From NCBI GenBank assembly GCA_017621705.1, contig JAGASR010000009.1:1-57997 (forward strand): a DNA stretch of 57,997 nt, in the 5' to 3' direction. How positions within the stretch are numbered: position 1 is the first letter of the stretch; the number at the start of each line of letters is the position of its first letter. The translations under genes were made by a program, and so were the position numbers. The notes beneath the pieces were generated by a model that was given only the letters and a program-made list of their open reading frames with translations, had not been told where the DNA came from and made no database searches. Source of the stretch: Clostridia bacterium (GTDB taxonomy: Bacteria; Bacillota; Clostridia; Oscillospirales; UBA644). Positions 17,786-26,687 of this stretch are shown one piece after another.

Positions 17786-18835
17786 TTATTCGTATTTAAC
17801 AGAGTGGCCGGTCTTCGCAGATTCAAAGATCTTTTCGAGGACGCCGAGAACACGTCTGACCTGATGAGGTTTAACGATAAGTTCTTCTTTGCCTTGGATA
17901 GCAGCATCAACGTTTTTATAGAAATCGCCCCAACCGCCTTCCCATCCGGGGAGAGGCATCTGTTCGAGGGTTTCGGGAGGCTGAGGTGCAAAGGTTCTGG
18001 TCGGGCCTGCAGGAGTATTAACGATAACGGGAGGAATAAGTTCTGCAAGTTTAGAAACTTTGGTGATACCACCGGTCTTGCCGTCGAAGTTATCAATCTG
18101 CATGGTACCTGCATTACCTGCCATATACCAACGCGGAGTGGGTTTAAGGAGGAATGTACCGATTTCGATCATTACCTGAACACCGGAGTCAAATTTAAGC
18201 TGAGCCATGAAGTAGTCATCGATAAGAAGATTCTTAACACTGTGAAGGTCAGCACTGATATCGGTGATCTTACCGGGAACCATGTTGCAGATCTGGTCGA
18301 TAAAATGAACGCCCCAGTCGTAAACCATACCGCCGCCGCACTCGGGAAGAGCACGCCAGCCATGCATGATACCGCCGGTACCGTGGAGTCTGGACTGAAT
18401 GGTGAAAACATCGCCGAGAACGCCGCTTTCGAATACTTTCTTTGCTACGAGATAGTCAGCATCCCAACGTCTGTTCTGATGAACGGTAAAGATCTTGTTA
18501 TTCTTTTCTGCAGCAGCGATCATTTCATCAAGATCAGCTACTGTAAGAGTAACAGGTTTTTCACAAACAACGTTTTTACCTGCATTAAGAGCAGCAATAG
18601 TAAGCTCTTTATGAACCTGGTTCGGAGTTGCAACGAGGCAAAGGTTGATTTCTTCGTTTGCAAGGAGTTCGTCAAGAGTGTCAAAGCCAAGCATGCCCTG
18701 TTCTCTCGCTTCATCTACCTTCGCGGGGTCAATGTCGTAAACACCGATTACATCGCAATCGGGAATGGATTTAACACTGTCTTTGTGCCAGTGAGCCATA
18801 CCGCCGTAACCGATAATACCAAGTTTAATTGCCAT
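17786..18835 (-). CDS. Gfo/Idh/MocA family oxidoreductase
   Basis: A predicted NAD(P)-dependent sugar or inositol dehydrogenase-type enzyme. Seen: an N-terminal Rossmann motif GIIGYGGMA (6-14), LVATPNQVH, the family motif VCEKPVTL, and a C-terminal alpha/beta domain starting with VHQNRRWDADY and containing GGGMVYDWGVHFIDQ, where the conserved Asp/His of the catalytic site sit. 349 aa, normal. I use ATG 18835, since AAGGTG (ten bases upstream) is its ribosome binding site; the longer frame from 18886 starts in a low-complexity lysine-rich stretch. No sugar transporter or kinase is adjacent, so the substrate is open. Confidence 0.92.
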   Translation of the reverse strand: MAIKLGIIGYGGMAHWHKDSVKSIPDCDVIGVYDIDPAKVDEAREQGMLGFDTLDELLANEEINLCLVATPNQVHKELTIAALNAGKNVVCEKPVTLTVADLDEMIAAAEKNNKIFTVHQNRRWDADYLVAKKVFESGVLGDVFTIQSRLHGTGGIMHGWRALPECGGGMVYDWGVHFIDQICNMVPGKITDISADLHSVKNLLIDDYFMAQLKFDSGVQVMIEIGTFLLKPTPRWYMAGNAGTMQIDNFDGKTGGITKVSKLAELIPPVIVNTPAGPTRTFAPQPPETLEQMPLPGWEGGWGDFYKNVDAAIQGKEELIVKPHQVRRVLGVLEKIFESAKTGHSVKYE

Positions 18836-18893
18836 AAAAGCACCTTCTTTGATATAATATTTTTTTAATTTCTTTTTTATAATCAACGCTGAA

Positions 18894-19790
18894 TTATTCA
18901 GCAGTCAATACACTTAAATTCTGAACGGCATACGCACGTTTTGAAACAATATAATCGATATATTCTTCAAAAGAACGGTTCTTTTCATAGATATATTGAG
19001 CGTGACTCATAGAAAGAACACCGTCCGATATTCCTGCATCACCGATATAACGGTAACAGAACGGATCAAATTCGTAACCTGTTATATCCTGCTTTCCTTC
19101 GGGATAACGAAGAATAAAACCGTATTTATAGATATTCTCGGAAATATACTTGTAAAGATCGGAATTCAACATTTCATCTTTTGTCATTGAAGAAGTTTCC
19201 GCAATACATACGGTATATCCTGTTTCAAATTCGCTGTATCCGGGTTTTGCAACAGATAACCCTACCCTTGCCTCTGCCTCTTCTGCGGTATAGCCTGCGT
19301 TGATTTCACTCTGATATGCCTGGTTATAAACAGATTCCTGATCGGAATATGATTTATAACCGGAGATTATTTTACAAGTATATCCTGCCTGAATTGCAGC
19401 ATCAATAAATTCCTGAATTTTAATTGCGGTTACAGCTTCCAACTTAACAGCAGGGTTTGATTCGGTATTCATTAATGAAGTCTGGTTAAAATCTTCCGGA
19501 AGCGGATTTTCCTTATTTACAAGAAGCATATAATTCGAAGAAAGGATCTTATCGTATGTTGCGATCTCATTTTTCAAAGAATTGATCTTTGCCTGAGTTT
19601 CAGCATCAATACCGTCATCTTCCTGCTGAAAATCATCCTTAACAACATCATCATCGGGATTGTTTTCAACAATATTCTGCCCTGTAAAAACAAACATCGA
19701 GGCAAAGAAATAAACAGAAAGGACGAAAGCTACACATACGACCGCAATAACACCGATCGTCATAGGTTCGCTATAGCTTTTTCCGTTCAA
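18894..19790 (-). CDS. VanY-like (peptidase M15B) protein with lost metal ligands
   Basis: A membrane-anchored protein (helix about 11-35, then an acidic and coiled linker to about 90) with a C-terminal VanY/D,D-carboxypeptidase-like domain: SGYKSYSDQESVYN (about 143-156), PGYSEFETG, KYGFILRYPEGK (222-233) and DPFCYRYIG. In active M15B enzymes these read SxHxxGxAxD and EPWHYRY. Here the first zinc His is Phe188, the Asp is Cys195, the last zinc His is Cys245 and the catalytic Glu is Asp242. All zinc ligands are changed, so D,D-carboxypeptidase activity is not expected; peptidoglycan or peptide binding is an inference. Two new cysteines might bind another metal. The start is TTG 19790, seven bases after GAGGTG; the alternative downstream ATG would remove residues before the helix. 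Stop is 58 bases before the oxidoreductase start, so co-transcription is possible. Confidence 0.85.
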   Translation of the reverse strand: MNGKSYSEPMTIGVIAVVCVAFVLSVYFFASMFVFTGQNIVENNPDDDVVKDDFQQEDDGIDAETQAKINSLKNEIATYDKILSSNYMLLVNKENPLPEDFNQTSLMNTESNPAVKLEAVTAIKIQEFIDAAIQAGYTCKIISGYKSYSDQESVYNQAYQSEINAGYTAEEAEARVGLSVAKPGYSEFETGYTVCIAETSSMTKDEMLNSDLYKYISENIYKYGFILRYPEGKQDITGYEFDPFCYRYIGDAGISDGVLSMSHAQYIYEKNRSFEEYIDYIVSKRAYAVQNLSVLTAE

Positions 19791-19922
19791 TTCACTTCAC
19801 CTCGACATTTGGAAAATATCTATGTTGTTTATGAAAACATATTAACATAATCGATCCGTTTTGTCAATCCCAAAACGAAATCTTCACACTTTTGTCAAAC
19901 ACGAAGCGTTAATAATATAATA

Positions 19923-21785
19923 TCAAACAGCCTCTGAGCGTGTAAACTGTGACTGGTAAAGTTTCCAGTAATGCCCTTTTTGTTCAAGAAGCTCCTGGTG
20001 ATTGCCGCGTTCAACAATGCGTCCACCATCGATAACAAGTATCTCATCGGCATCTCTGATTGTTGAAAGACGATGTGCAATAATAAAGCTTGTTTTACCC
20101 TTCATAAGGCTTATCATTGCTTTCTGAATATGCATTTCGGTTCTTGTATCAATAGAAGAAGTAGCTTCGTCAAGAATAAGTATTTTAGGATCGGCAAGAA
20201 CTGCGCGTGCGATAGAAAGAAGCTGACGCTGACCCTGAGAAAGGTTTGAACCCTGCTCTGAAAGCTGAGTTTCGTAACCGTCGGGAAGTCTTCTTATAAA
20301 TCTATCTGCATTAGCCATTTTTGCAGCTTCATAGATCTCTTCATCCGTAGCATCGAGACGACCGAAACGAATATTATCTTTGATAGTACCTGTAAAAAGA
20401 ACAGTATCCTGAAGAACGATACCGATACAGCTTCTGAGACCTTTTTTGGGTAAATCAGTAATATTTTCTCCGTCAAGAAGAATTTCGCCCGAATCAATAT
20501 CATAAAAACGTGTTATAAGGTTAACAACGGTCGTTTTACCTGCACCCGTGGGTCCAACAAGAGCTATCTTCTGACCTGCTTTGACATTGATCGAGAAATC
20601 TTTAAGAACACGTTTATCGGGATTGTATCCGAAATTGACATCTTTAAATATAACGTCGCCTTTAACTGTTTCCGGGTCAAAGGGTCTGTCTGCGGCATCA
20701 TCGGTTTCGGGTATCTGATCCATAACATCAAAGACACGTTCAGCACTTGAAAGCGCGGATTGAATGGTACTGTACTGGTTTGCAATTTCATTAATCGGAC
20801 GGGTAAACTGTTTTGAATACTGAACAAAAGCCTGAATTACACCGATTGAGATCATACCTTTCGATGCAAGAATACCGCCCGAAATCGCAACGAGGACAAA
20901 TCCGATATTACCGATTACGTTCATTACAGGACCGATCGTTCCACCGTAGATCTGCGCTCTGATACTGAATTTACGGAGATCTGCGTTTATCTGATCGAAT
21001 TCGTCAACAACAATATTTGTACGGGAAAAAGCTTCTACGGTTTTCTGTCCTGTAATCATTTCTTCGATATGACCGTTAAGTCTACCGAGAGCTTCCTGCT
21101 GTTTTTTGAATAAAGAACGGCTTTTCTTGATTATCGATCTTGAAACAAACAATACAAGAGGAACGACAAGAAGAGCTACGACCGTCATAATCGGGCTGTA
21201 ATAAAGCATCATAACAAGAGCACCCGAAACGGTTATGATACTTGAAATAATCGCAGTAATTGTCTGAGAAAGTGCGTTTGAAACGTTATCTATATCGTTT
21301 GTAAGACGGCTCATCAATTCGCCGTGAGTATTTGTATCAAAATACTTTACAGGAAGTTTGGACATCCTGGAAAACATATCGCTTCTGAGAATACGAACAG
21401 TTTTCTGGGAAAGTCCGGCTCCTATCCAACCCTGTAAAAAGCTGAAAAGAACACCGATAAGATAAACACCGCCCATACCGATAAGCGCAGAAATCAGTCC
21501 GTTAAAATTGACTGAAGAGTTTGTTTCGGTAATAGCAATATTATCAATTGCTTCTTTCTGGAAAACAGGACCTGCAAGCTGAGTTACCGCACTCAGAACT
21601 ACAAGAACTATAAGACTCAAAAGCATGTATTTGCTTGCACCGAGATATTTAACCAAGCGGATCAAGGTCTTTTTACTGTTTTTGGGTTTTTCTACAACCA
21701 TCGGGCCTCTCGGTCCGCCGCCCCCACCGGGACCTCTCATTCCGGGTCCGCCCTGAGGAGCATTCATTTTTCTGTTTTCAGACAT
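19923..21785 (-). CDS. ABC exporter, transmembrane-ATPase subunit with canonical ATP site
   Basis: Half-transporter of the MsbA/LmrA/BmrD type: a Gly/Pro-rich cytoplasmic N-terminus (about 8-30), six transmembrane helices (about 45-330) and an ATPase domain with Walker A GPTGAGKTT, signature LSQGQRQ, Walker B ILILDEATS with the catalytic Glu, and a switch His (IIAHRLS). 620 aa. Start ATG 21785 has GGAGGT seven bases upstream; the TTG at 21791 is too close to it. Its start overlaps the stop of the partner gene by eight bases. With the partner, which has Asp in place of the Walker B Glu, it should form a heterodimeric drug or lipid exporter of the TM287/288 or BmrCD type, repressed by the MarR protein encoded first in the operon. 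Confidence 0.93.
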   Translation of the reverse strand: MSENRKMNAPQGGPGMRGPGGGGGPRGPMVVEKPKNSKKTLIRLVKYLGASKYMLLSLIVLVVLSAVTQLAGPVFQKEAIDNIAITETNSSVNFNGLISALIGMGGVYLIGVLFSFLQGWIGAGLSQKTVRILRSDMFSRMSKLPVKYFDTNTHGELMSRLTNDIDNVSNALSQTITAIISSIITVSGALVMMLYYSPIMTVVALLVVPLVLFVSRSIIKKSRSLFKKQQEALGRLNGHIEEMITGQKTVEAFSRTNIVVDEFDQINADLRKFSIRAQIYGGTIGPVMNVIGNIGFVLVAISGGILASKGMISIGVIQAFVQYSKQFTRPINEIANQYSTIQSALSSAERVFDVMDQIPETDDAADRPFDPETVKGDVIFKDVNFGYNPDKRVLKDFSINVKAGQKIALVGPTGAGKTTVVNLITRFYDIDSGEILLDGENITDLPKKGLRSCIGIVLQDTVLFTGTIKDNIRFGRLDATDEEIYEAAKMANADRFIRRLPDGYETQLSEQGSNLSQGQRQLLSIARAVLADPKILILDEATSSIDTRTEMHIQKAMISLMKGKTSFIIAHRLSTIRDADEILVIDGGRIVERGNHQELLEQKGHYWKLYQSQFTRSEAV

Positions 21786-23529
21786 TTTCAATACCTCCCT
21801 GGCCTACCTGAGAATCGTAAATATCTTTATAAATATCGCTTGTTTTAAGAAGTTCATCATGAGAACCGACTGCAACGATCTCACCTTTATCGAGAACGAC
21901 TATTCTGTCTGCATACATAACGGAAGAAATACGCTGAGCGATTATGAGGGATGTCATACCCTTCATCTTCGATTTCAATGCATTCTGAAGACGTGCTTCT
22001 GTGCCCATATCGAGTGCGGAAGTCGAGTCATCAAGAATGAGTATCTTTGGCTTTTTGAGAACTGCTCTTGAGATGGAAAGTCTCTGTTTTTGACCGCCCG
22101 AGAGAGTCAGACCGCGCTGACCGAGCATTGTATTATACCCTTCGGTAAACGATGAGATATATTCATCTGCCTGCGCAGTTTTTGCGGCATCTATTGCCTC
22201 TTCATCGGTAGCATTCGGGTCGCCCCATTTGATATTTTCCATAATTGTTCCGCTGAAAAGAACAGCTTCCTGAAGAACCATGCCGATACTTTCACGGAGA
22301 GTTTCTTTATTGTATTCTTTGACGTTTATACCGTCAACGAGAACTTCACCTTCGGTCGCATCATAAAAACGAGGAATAAGGTTAACAAGGGAACTCTTAC
22401 CCGACCCCGTAGAACCGAGGAATGCGATCGTTTCACCTGACTTGATTTTGAGATTAACGTTTTTGATAACGGGGTCACCGACTGCAAAGGGATATTTGAA
22501 AGAAACATTTTTAAATTCGATATCGCCGCTTTCAACGGTAGCATCGCTTGTTCCGGAAACAACAGAAGGATCCGTTGTCATAACCGCTTTGATTCTTTCG
22601 TAAGATGCTTTACCTCTTGAAATAGACATGAACATCATCGACATCATCATCATACTCATGAGGATCTGGCTCATATACGTTACAACCGCCATAACGTCGC
22701 CTACCTGCATAATCTTCGCATCAACCTGCATAGCACCGACAAAGATAACGGCGATAGTCGTAGCGTTCATAATAAGCATCATAACAGGAGAAATAATTGC
22801 CATGAGACGGGAAACTGTAAGGGTCGTCTTTGAAAGATCAAGGTTTGCGCTTTCAAATTTTTCAGACTCGAAATCTTCACGGACATATGCTTTTACAACA
22901 CGTACGCCGGAAAGATTTTCCTGCATTATACCGTTGAGTTTATCTATCTTTTCCTGGACTTTTGTAAAGAACGGGTTAGCATTTTTAATGATAAGAAGAA
23001 CGAGCGTAAGCATGATGGGAAGAGTTACGAGCAAAATAAGACCGAATTTTAAATTGATCGAAAGAGCCATAACTATACCGCCGAAGCAGAGCATGGGGGT
23101 TCTTACAAACATACGAAGCGCCATCATAACGAGGTTCTGAAGCTGAGTGACGTCGTTCGTAGTTCTTGTTACAAGAGAACCGGTGGTAAATTTATCGGTT
23201 TCAGCAAAAGAAAAGCTTGTTATTTTTCTGAAAACATCGGCACGGAGATCTGCACCGAAGTTCTGAGATGCTTTGGAAGAAAAGTATGTACAGCCGATAC
23301 CGCCGACCATACCTATGAGCGCGCAACAAAGCATTTTGAGGCTGGTCCAGAGAATGACACTCATATCGGAAGCAACTTCCCCTGCTTCGTTTACAGCAAG
23401 AATACCGTCGTCAACGATAGTTGACATAAGCGTGGGTTGCTGAAGGTCCATAAATACTTCGACAAGCATCAACAGCGGCGAAAGCATCATAAACCAGATA
23501 TAAGGCTTTATATACTTGGATAGTTTCAT
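21778..23529 (-). CDS. ABC exporter, partner subunit with degenerate Walker B
   Basis: Half-transporter, 583 aa: six transmembrane helices (about 12-310) and an ATPase domain with Walker A GSTGSGKSS, signature LSGGQKQR and Walker B ILILDDSTSALD. The residue that should be the catalytic Glu is Asp, as in the degenerate site of heterodimeric exporters (TM287, BmrC). The switch His position reads IIAQRIS, so Gln replaces His as well, which supports a non-hydrolysing site. The ATG overlaps the marR stop as ATGA (23526-23529). The order marR - degenerate subunit - canonical subunit is common in Firmicutes. The substrate is unknown. Confidence 0.93.
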   Translation of the reverse strand: MKLSKYIKPYIWFMMLSPLLMLVEVFMDLQQPTLMSTIVDDGILAVNEAGEVASDMSVILWTSLKMLCCALIGMVGGIGCTYFSSKASQNFGADLRADVFRKITSFSFAETDKFTTGSLVTRTTNDVTQLQNLVMMALRMFVRTPMLCFGGIVMALSINLKFGLILLVTLPIMLTLVLLIIKNANPFFTKVQEKIDKLNGIMQENLSGVRVVKAYVREDFESEKFESANLDLSKTTLTVSRLMAIISPVMMLIMNATTIAVIFVGAMQVDAKIMQVGDVMAVVTYMSQILMSMMMMSMMFMSISRGKASYERIKAVMTTDPSVVSGTSDATVESGDIEFKNVSFKYPFAVGDPVIKNVNLKIKSGETIAFLGSTGSGKSSLVNLIPRFYDATEGEVLVDGINVKEYNKETLRESIGMVLQEAVLFSGTIMENIKWGDPNATDEEAIDAAKTAQADEYISSFTEGYNTMLGQRGLTLSGGQKQRLSISRAVLKKPKILILDDSTSALDMGTEARLQNALKSKMKGMTSLIIAQRISSVMYADRIVVLDKGEIVAVGSHDELLKTSDIYKDIYDSQVGQGGIENV

Positions 23530-23999
23530 ATTTTATCTTTATCCTCCGACATATTAGAATACATTTTTTTCAGTAGAGATCGCAGTGTCTCAATTTCATC
23601 CTGTGAAAAATTCTTTGCAAGAGTAGCCTCACAAACACAAAATGTATTGTGAATACGCTCTGTCATTTCACGTCCGCTTTCCGTTAAATAAACGCGAAAC
23701 TGACGCTGGTCATTTTCGTCGGGACGTCTCTCGATATATCCACTTTCTTCAAGCTTCTGAACTGTGACACTTATAGTCGGAGCACTGAAATTCATATGTT
23801 TTGCGAGGTCGGACTGTTTTGCGCCCTCATGATGCTTTATCTGCATCAGAATTGCCCCGAAAGCTTTCGGTGCACCAAGGGCGTCCAAACGCTCACGTAT
23901 CATATTATCATGACAATGCCCTACCATATTTATCATCATTCCGAGAGGCATATCGTCACGAAACTCATGTCTGTGATGCTTCTTTTCAAATTTATCCAA
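23526..23999 (-). CDS. MarR-family transcriptional repressor
   Basis: 157-aa winged-helix regulator. Seen: an N-terminal dimerisation helix with many His residues (KKHHRHEFRDD), the winged helix about 55-125 (AKHMNFSAPTISVTVQKLEESGYIERRPDENDQRQFRVYLTESG contains recognition helix and wing; cited here only in outline: NFSAPTISVTVQKLEESG and RRPDENDQRQFRVYLT), and a C-terminal helix. Start TTG 23999 is nine bases after AAAGGAG. It is the first gene of the exporter operon and a perfect 18-base palindrome lies at its transcription start, so it very likely represses itself and the exporter until a ligand binds. Confidence 0.92.
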   Translation of the reverse strand: MDKFEKKHHRHEFRDDMPLGMMINMVGHCHDNMIRERLDALGAPKAFGAILMQIKHHEGAKQSDLAKHMNFSAPTISVTVQKLEESGYIERRPDENDQRQFRVYLTESGREMTERIHNTFCVCEATLAKNFSQDEIETLRSLLKKMYSNMSEDKDKI

Positions 24000-24024
24000 G
24001 ATAAAAAACTCCTTTCGCTGAAAA

Positions 24025-24042
24025 TAGTTAGTTAACTAACTA
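24025..24042. promoter_or_regulatory. MarR operator palindrome
   Basis: Perfect 18-base palindrome TAGTTAGTTAACTAACTA. It lies three bases downstream of the -10 element of the marR promoter and 26 bases upstream of the marR start, the right place for autorepression. It contains the TTAG-TTAA-CTAA pattern often bound by MarR dimers. Confidence 0.8.
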
Positions 24043-24044
24043 AT

Positions 24045-24073
24045 AGTTTACTACTTACGATCTAAAATGTCAA
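24045..24073 (-). promoter_or_regulatory. promoter of the marR-ABC operon
   Basis: On the minus strand TTGACA (24068-24073), 17-base spacer, TAAACT (24045-24050), immediately upstream of the palindromic operator. Confidence 0.7.
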
Positions 24074-24098
24074 GCCCCTATCCGATTTGACACAAACA

Positions 24099-24131
24099 AT
24101 TCAAAAAATAAAAGCCCCGCCTTTGCGGGGC
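24099..24131 (-). terminator. terminator of the XRE/TPR regulator gene
   Basis: Perfect GC stem (24114-24120 with 24125-24131) and four-base loop; read on the minus strand it is followed by a T-rich run. It is six bases after the regulator's stop codon. Confidence 0.9.
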
Positions 24132-24136
24132 AAGCC

Positions 24137-25180
24137 TTACTTGATATATTCAGCAAGATCATATTCTGTTAAATACTGATTGAAGTATTTCATATACTCC
24201 TCTTTATTCTCCTCAAAGTCTTTCCATACGACAGATATAAGTCGATAAGCTTCCGCAATAGATTTTTCACACTCATCCATATTGCCGAGTTTTTTATGAC
24301 ACGCAGCAATGCGCTGGTGAAAAATCCAATGAAAAGTTTTCATACCGTCCCAAAGATATTGCTCGGTTGGGTCATCATAATAATCGGTCAGAAGGAATGT
24401 CGTCAGAACACGAAGTCCTTGTTTATAACATTTCAGTGCCATGGGAATATACTCGTCCGGAGTGTAATCACGAAACTTAACATCGGAATACTGATCCATA
24501 AAAAACCACGCATTTCCTTCTTCCAAACAAGCTTGGTATAAGTCTTGCAAATGACAGCATCTCGACCAGGTCGCACCATCAAGCTTATCTCGTCCGGACA
24601 AGCGGAACGCAAATGCCCAATCTCGAATGTTGTATTCACGCGGAAGTGTTTCCAATACGCTCTTTGCTTTTTCGTACTCACCTTTTTTGAGATATGCCGC
24701 AGCCTGTATATCTTTTACATTGCATACACGAATAAAATCAGTGCTTTCTGTAATGATCTTTTGAGACAGCTCAATCATTTCATCTAACTGAGAAGTGTTA
24801 CCCTTGTCACGTAAATCATATTCGTATGCATCCAAAAGTGCTGTCATAAGTTCTTCGTTTCCGGGATATTCACACAACGCAGTTTTTATGATCTCAATAC
24901 ATTTTGGGGTGTTATCATACAAACACTTCATAGCATTATCAATGATTTTCTGTATTTTCAATTTCATTTCACGGACATCGTAATCAAAAAGAATATCCAA
25001 AGAAACCTCAAAATATCCTGCAATAACAGGAATCATTTCCATATCGGGATAAGTCAATCCACTCTCCCACTTACTCACAGCCTGGGGAGAAACGGAAAGA
25101 ACGGAAGCAAGCACATCTTGTGTGATACCTTTCTTTTTCCTAAGTTCACGTATCTTGTTGCCTATATTGATATTTGTCAT
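24137..25180 (-). CDS. XRE-family regulator with TPR-like C-terminus
   Basis: 347 aa. N-terminal helix-turn-helix (about 6-60: IRELRKKKGITQDVLASVLSV cut short here to GITQDVLASVLSVSPQAVSKW and YPDMEMIPVIAGYF), then an all-helical region (about 70-340) rich in Trp, Tyr and paired helices, resembling the TPR-type sensor domains found in many clostridial regulators. I use ATG 25180, seven bases after GGAGG; the longer frame from 25234 has no ribosome binding site. Isolated transcript with its own terminator. A second protein of the same architecture is at 34363-35499. The ligand and targets are unknown. Confidence 0.85.
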   Translation of the reverse strand: MTNINIGNKIRELRKKKGITQDVLASVLSVSPQAVSKWESGLTYPDMEMIPVIAGYFEVSLDILFDYDVREMKLKIQKIIDNAMKCLYDNTPKCIEIIKTALCEYPGNEELMTALLDAYEYDLRDKGNTSQLDEMIELSQKIITESTDFIRVCNVKDIQAAAYLKKGEYEKAKSVLETLPREYNIRDWAFAFRLSGRDKLDGATWSRCCHLQDLYQACLEEGNAWFFMDQYSDVKFRDYTPDEYIPMALKCYKQGLRVLTTFLLTDYYDDPTEQYLWDGMKTFHWIFHQRIAACHKKLGNMDECEKSIAEAYRLISVVWKDFEENKEEYMKYFNQYLTEYDLAEYIK

Positions 25181-25306
25181 AAGAAACCTCCAAATATTAT
25201 TGTGACGCGCTTCACTGATTAAAGTATAACACAAAGTATTCTCTTTTTCAACAACGTATAATTAGAATAAAATCAACCTATGGTTTATATGGTTGATATG
25301 ATACTC

Positions 25307-25345
25307 AAAAAAATTGACGTACCCGCGGTAACGCAAGTACGTCAA
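25307..25345 (-). terminator. terminator of the CofE-like gene
   Basis: Perfect 9-bp stem (25314-25322 with 25337-25345), followed on the minus strand by seven T's (25307-25313). Lies 30 bases after the stop of the CofE-like gene. Confidence 0.85.
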
Positions 25346-25374
25346 CATATTATTTTTAATTTAATGACCTAATG

Positions 25375-26565
25375 TCAGTTGGTATAGTTATCGAAGTAAC
25401 CCTGAATAAATACAATGGGAGTTCCCTTATCACCGCTACCGGAAGTAAGGTCACAAAGAGAACCGATAAGGTCGGTAAGACGTCTGGGGGTTGTACCCTG
25501 AGATTCCATAGAACCTACAAGGTTATCGTTTTTATTCTTGATATATTCGCTGATCGCATTTTTAAGAGCCTCACCCTTAAGATCTGCAAAATTATTATCT
25601 GCGAGATATTTGAGTTTGATCTCGTTGGGAGTACCGTTAAGACCTGCGGTATAAGCGGGAGAAACAACGGGGTCTGCGAGTTCCCAGATCTTACCTACGG
25701 GATCTTTGAAAGCACCGTCGCCATATACCATAACTTCAACGCATTTTCCTGTTGCTGCAAGAATTTTATCCTGAACACCTGCAACAAATGCTTCGCAGTT
25801 TTTCGGGAAGAGTTTAACCTTATCTTCTGTAGCTTTGTTTGAACCGAGAAGACCGTAATCTGCGTTAAATCCGCTTCCGTCTACAGATTCGGTAAGGATA
25901 TCGTCAAGACCGAGAACAATGTTTGCACCGGCAGCTTTAAGAATACGTTTTGTGCGAGCACGAGTATGGATATCGCAGGTAAGAACATTTTTGGTATAGT
26001 TAAGAATTACCTTGGGATTGTTTGCAAATATAACTTCAACTTCAGCGCCACAGCTCTTGATGAGTTCGGAATAATAATCAACATAGTCAACGCCGGTAAA
26101 AGGATGCTTATTTTCGCCGAAAAGCTCACGATATTTTTCAAGAGTAAGAACATCGGTATAAGGATTGACATTCTTCTCATCGAGTTTATCGAGATCAACG
26201 AGGTGATTACCTACTTCGTCGGAAGGATAGCTAAGCATCAAATAAATCTTTTTAGCTCCTTTGGCTATACCTCTCAGACAAATAGCAAAACGGTTACGGC
26301 TGAGGATGGGGAAAATAACGCCAATTTCTTCACCACCGAGTTTATTGCGTACATCGGAAGCAATTGCATCAACTGAAGCATAGTTACCCTGTGCACGAGC
26401 AACGACAGCCTCTGTTACAGCGATAATATCACGGTCTCTGAGCTCAAAGCCCTCACTTTTAGCAGCTTCAAGGACAGAATCGGTAACGATAGAAACGAGG
26501 TCATCTCCCTCGCGAATAATAGGTGCACGAACACCACGCGAAACAGTTCCGATTCTTCTTTCCAT
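25375..26565 (-). CDS. CofE-like (coenzyme F420-0:L-glutamate ligase family) protein
   Basis: A 396-aa member of the family that contains CofE/FbiB, GTP-dependent gamma-glutamyl ligases of F420 synthesis. Seen: GTVSRGVRAPIIREGDDLV at the N-terminus, DRDIIAVTEAVVARAQGNY (about 44-62), PILSRNRFA and a C-terminal region with DGAFKDPVGKIWELADP. No other F420 gene is in the window, and most Clostridia do not make F420, so a different amide ligase reaction is likely; the true substrate is unknown. Single-gene transcript with ribosome binding site AAGGAG and its own terminator. The protein is longer than CofE (about 250 aa), with an insertion in the middle and an extra C-terminus. Confidence 0.8.
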   Translation of the reverse strand: MERRIGTVSRGVRAPIIREGDDLVSIVTDSVLEAAKSEGFELRDRDIIAVTEAVVARAQGNYASVDAIASDVRNKLGGEEIGVIFPILSRNRFAICLRGIAKGAKKIYLMLSYPSDEVGNHLVDLDKLDEKNVNPYTDVLTLEKYRELFGENKHPFTGVDYVDYYSELIKSCGAEVEVIFANNPKVILNYTKNVLTCDIHTRARTKRILKAAGANIVLGLDDILTESVDGSGFNADYGLLGSNKATEDKVKLFPKNCEAFVAGVQDKILAATGKCVEVMVYGDGAFKDPVGKIWELADPVVSPAYTAGLNGTPNEIKLKYLADNNFADLKGEALKNAISEYIKNKNDNLVGSMESQGTTPRRLTDLIGSLCDLTSGSGDKGTPIVFIQGYFDNYTN

Positions 26566-26687
26566 GTTAAAGTCTCCTTTAAATTAAAGTGTATATAACA
26601 GTTAAGTGTTATGCAAAACAAAATACACTGTATTATAGCACACTTTTTTTTACATTACAAGAGGATTCAATAAATTTTCAAAAAAAT

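Noticed and set aside
17804..18868. 354-codon open frame on the plus strand
   Set aside because: Antisense to the Gfo/Idh/MocA oxidoreductase; it mirrors the real gene's codon structure and has no motif.
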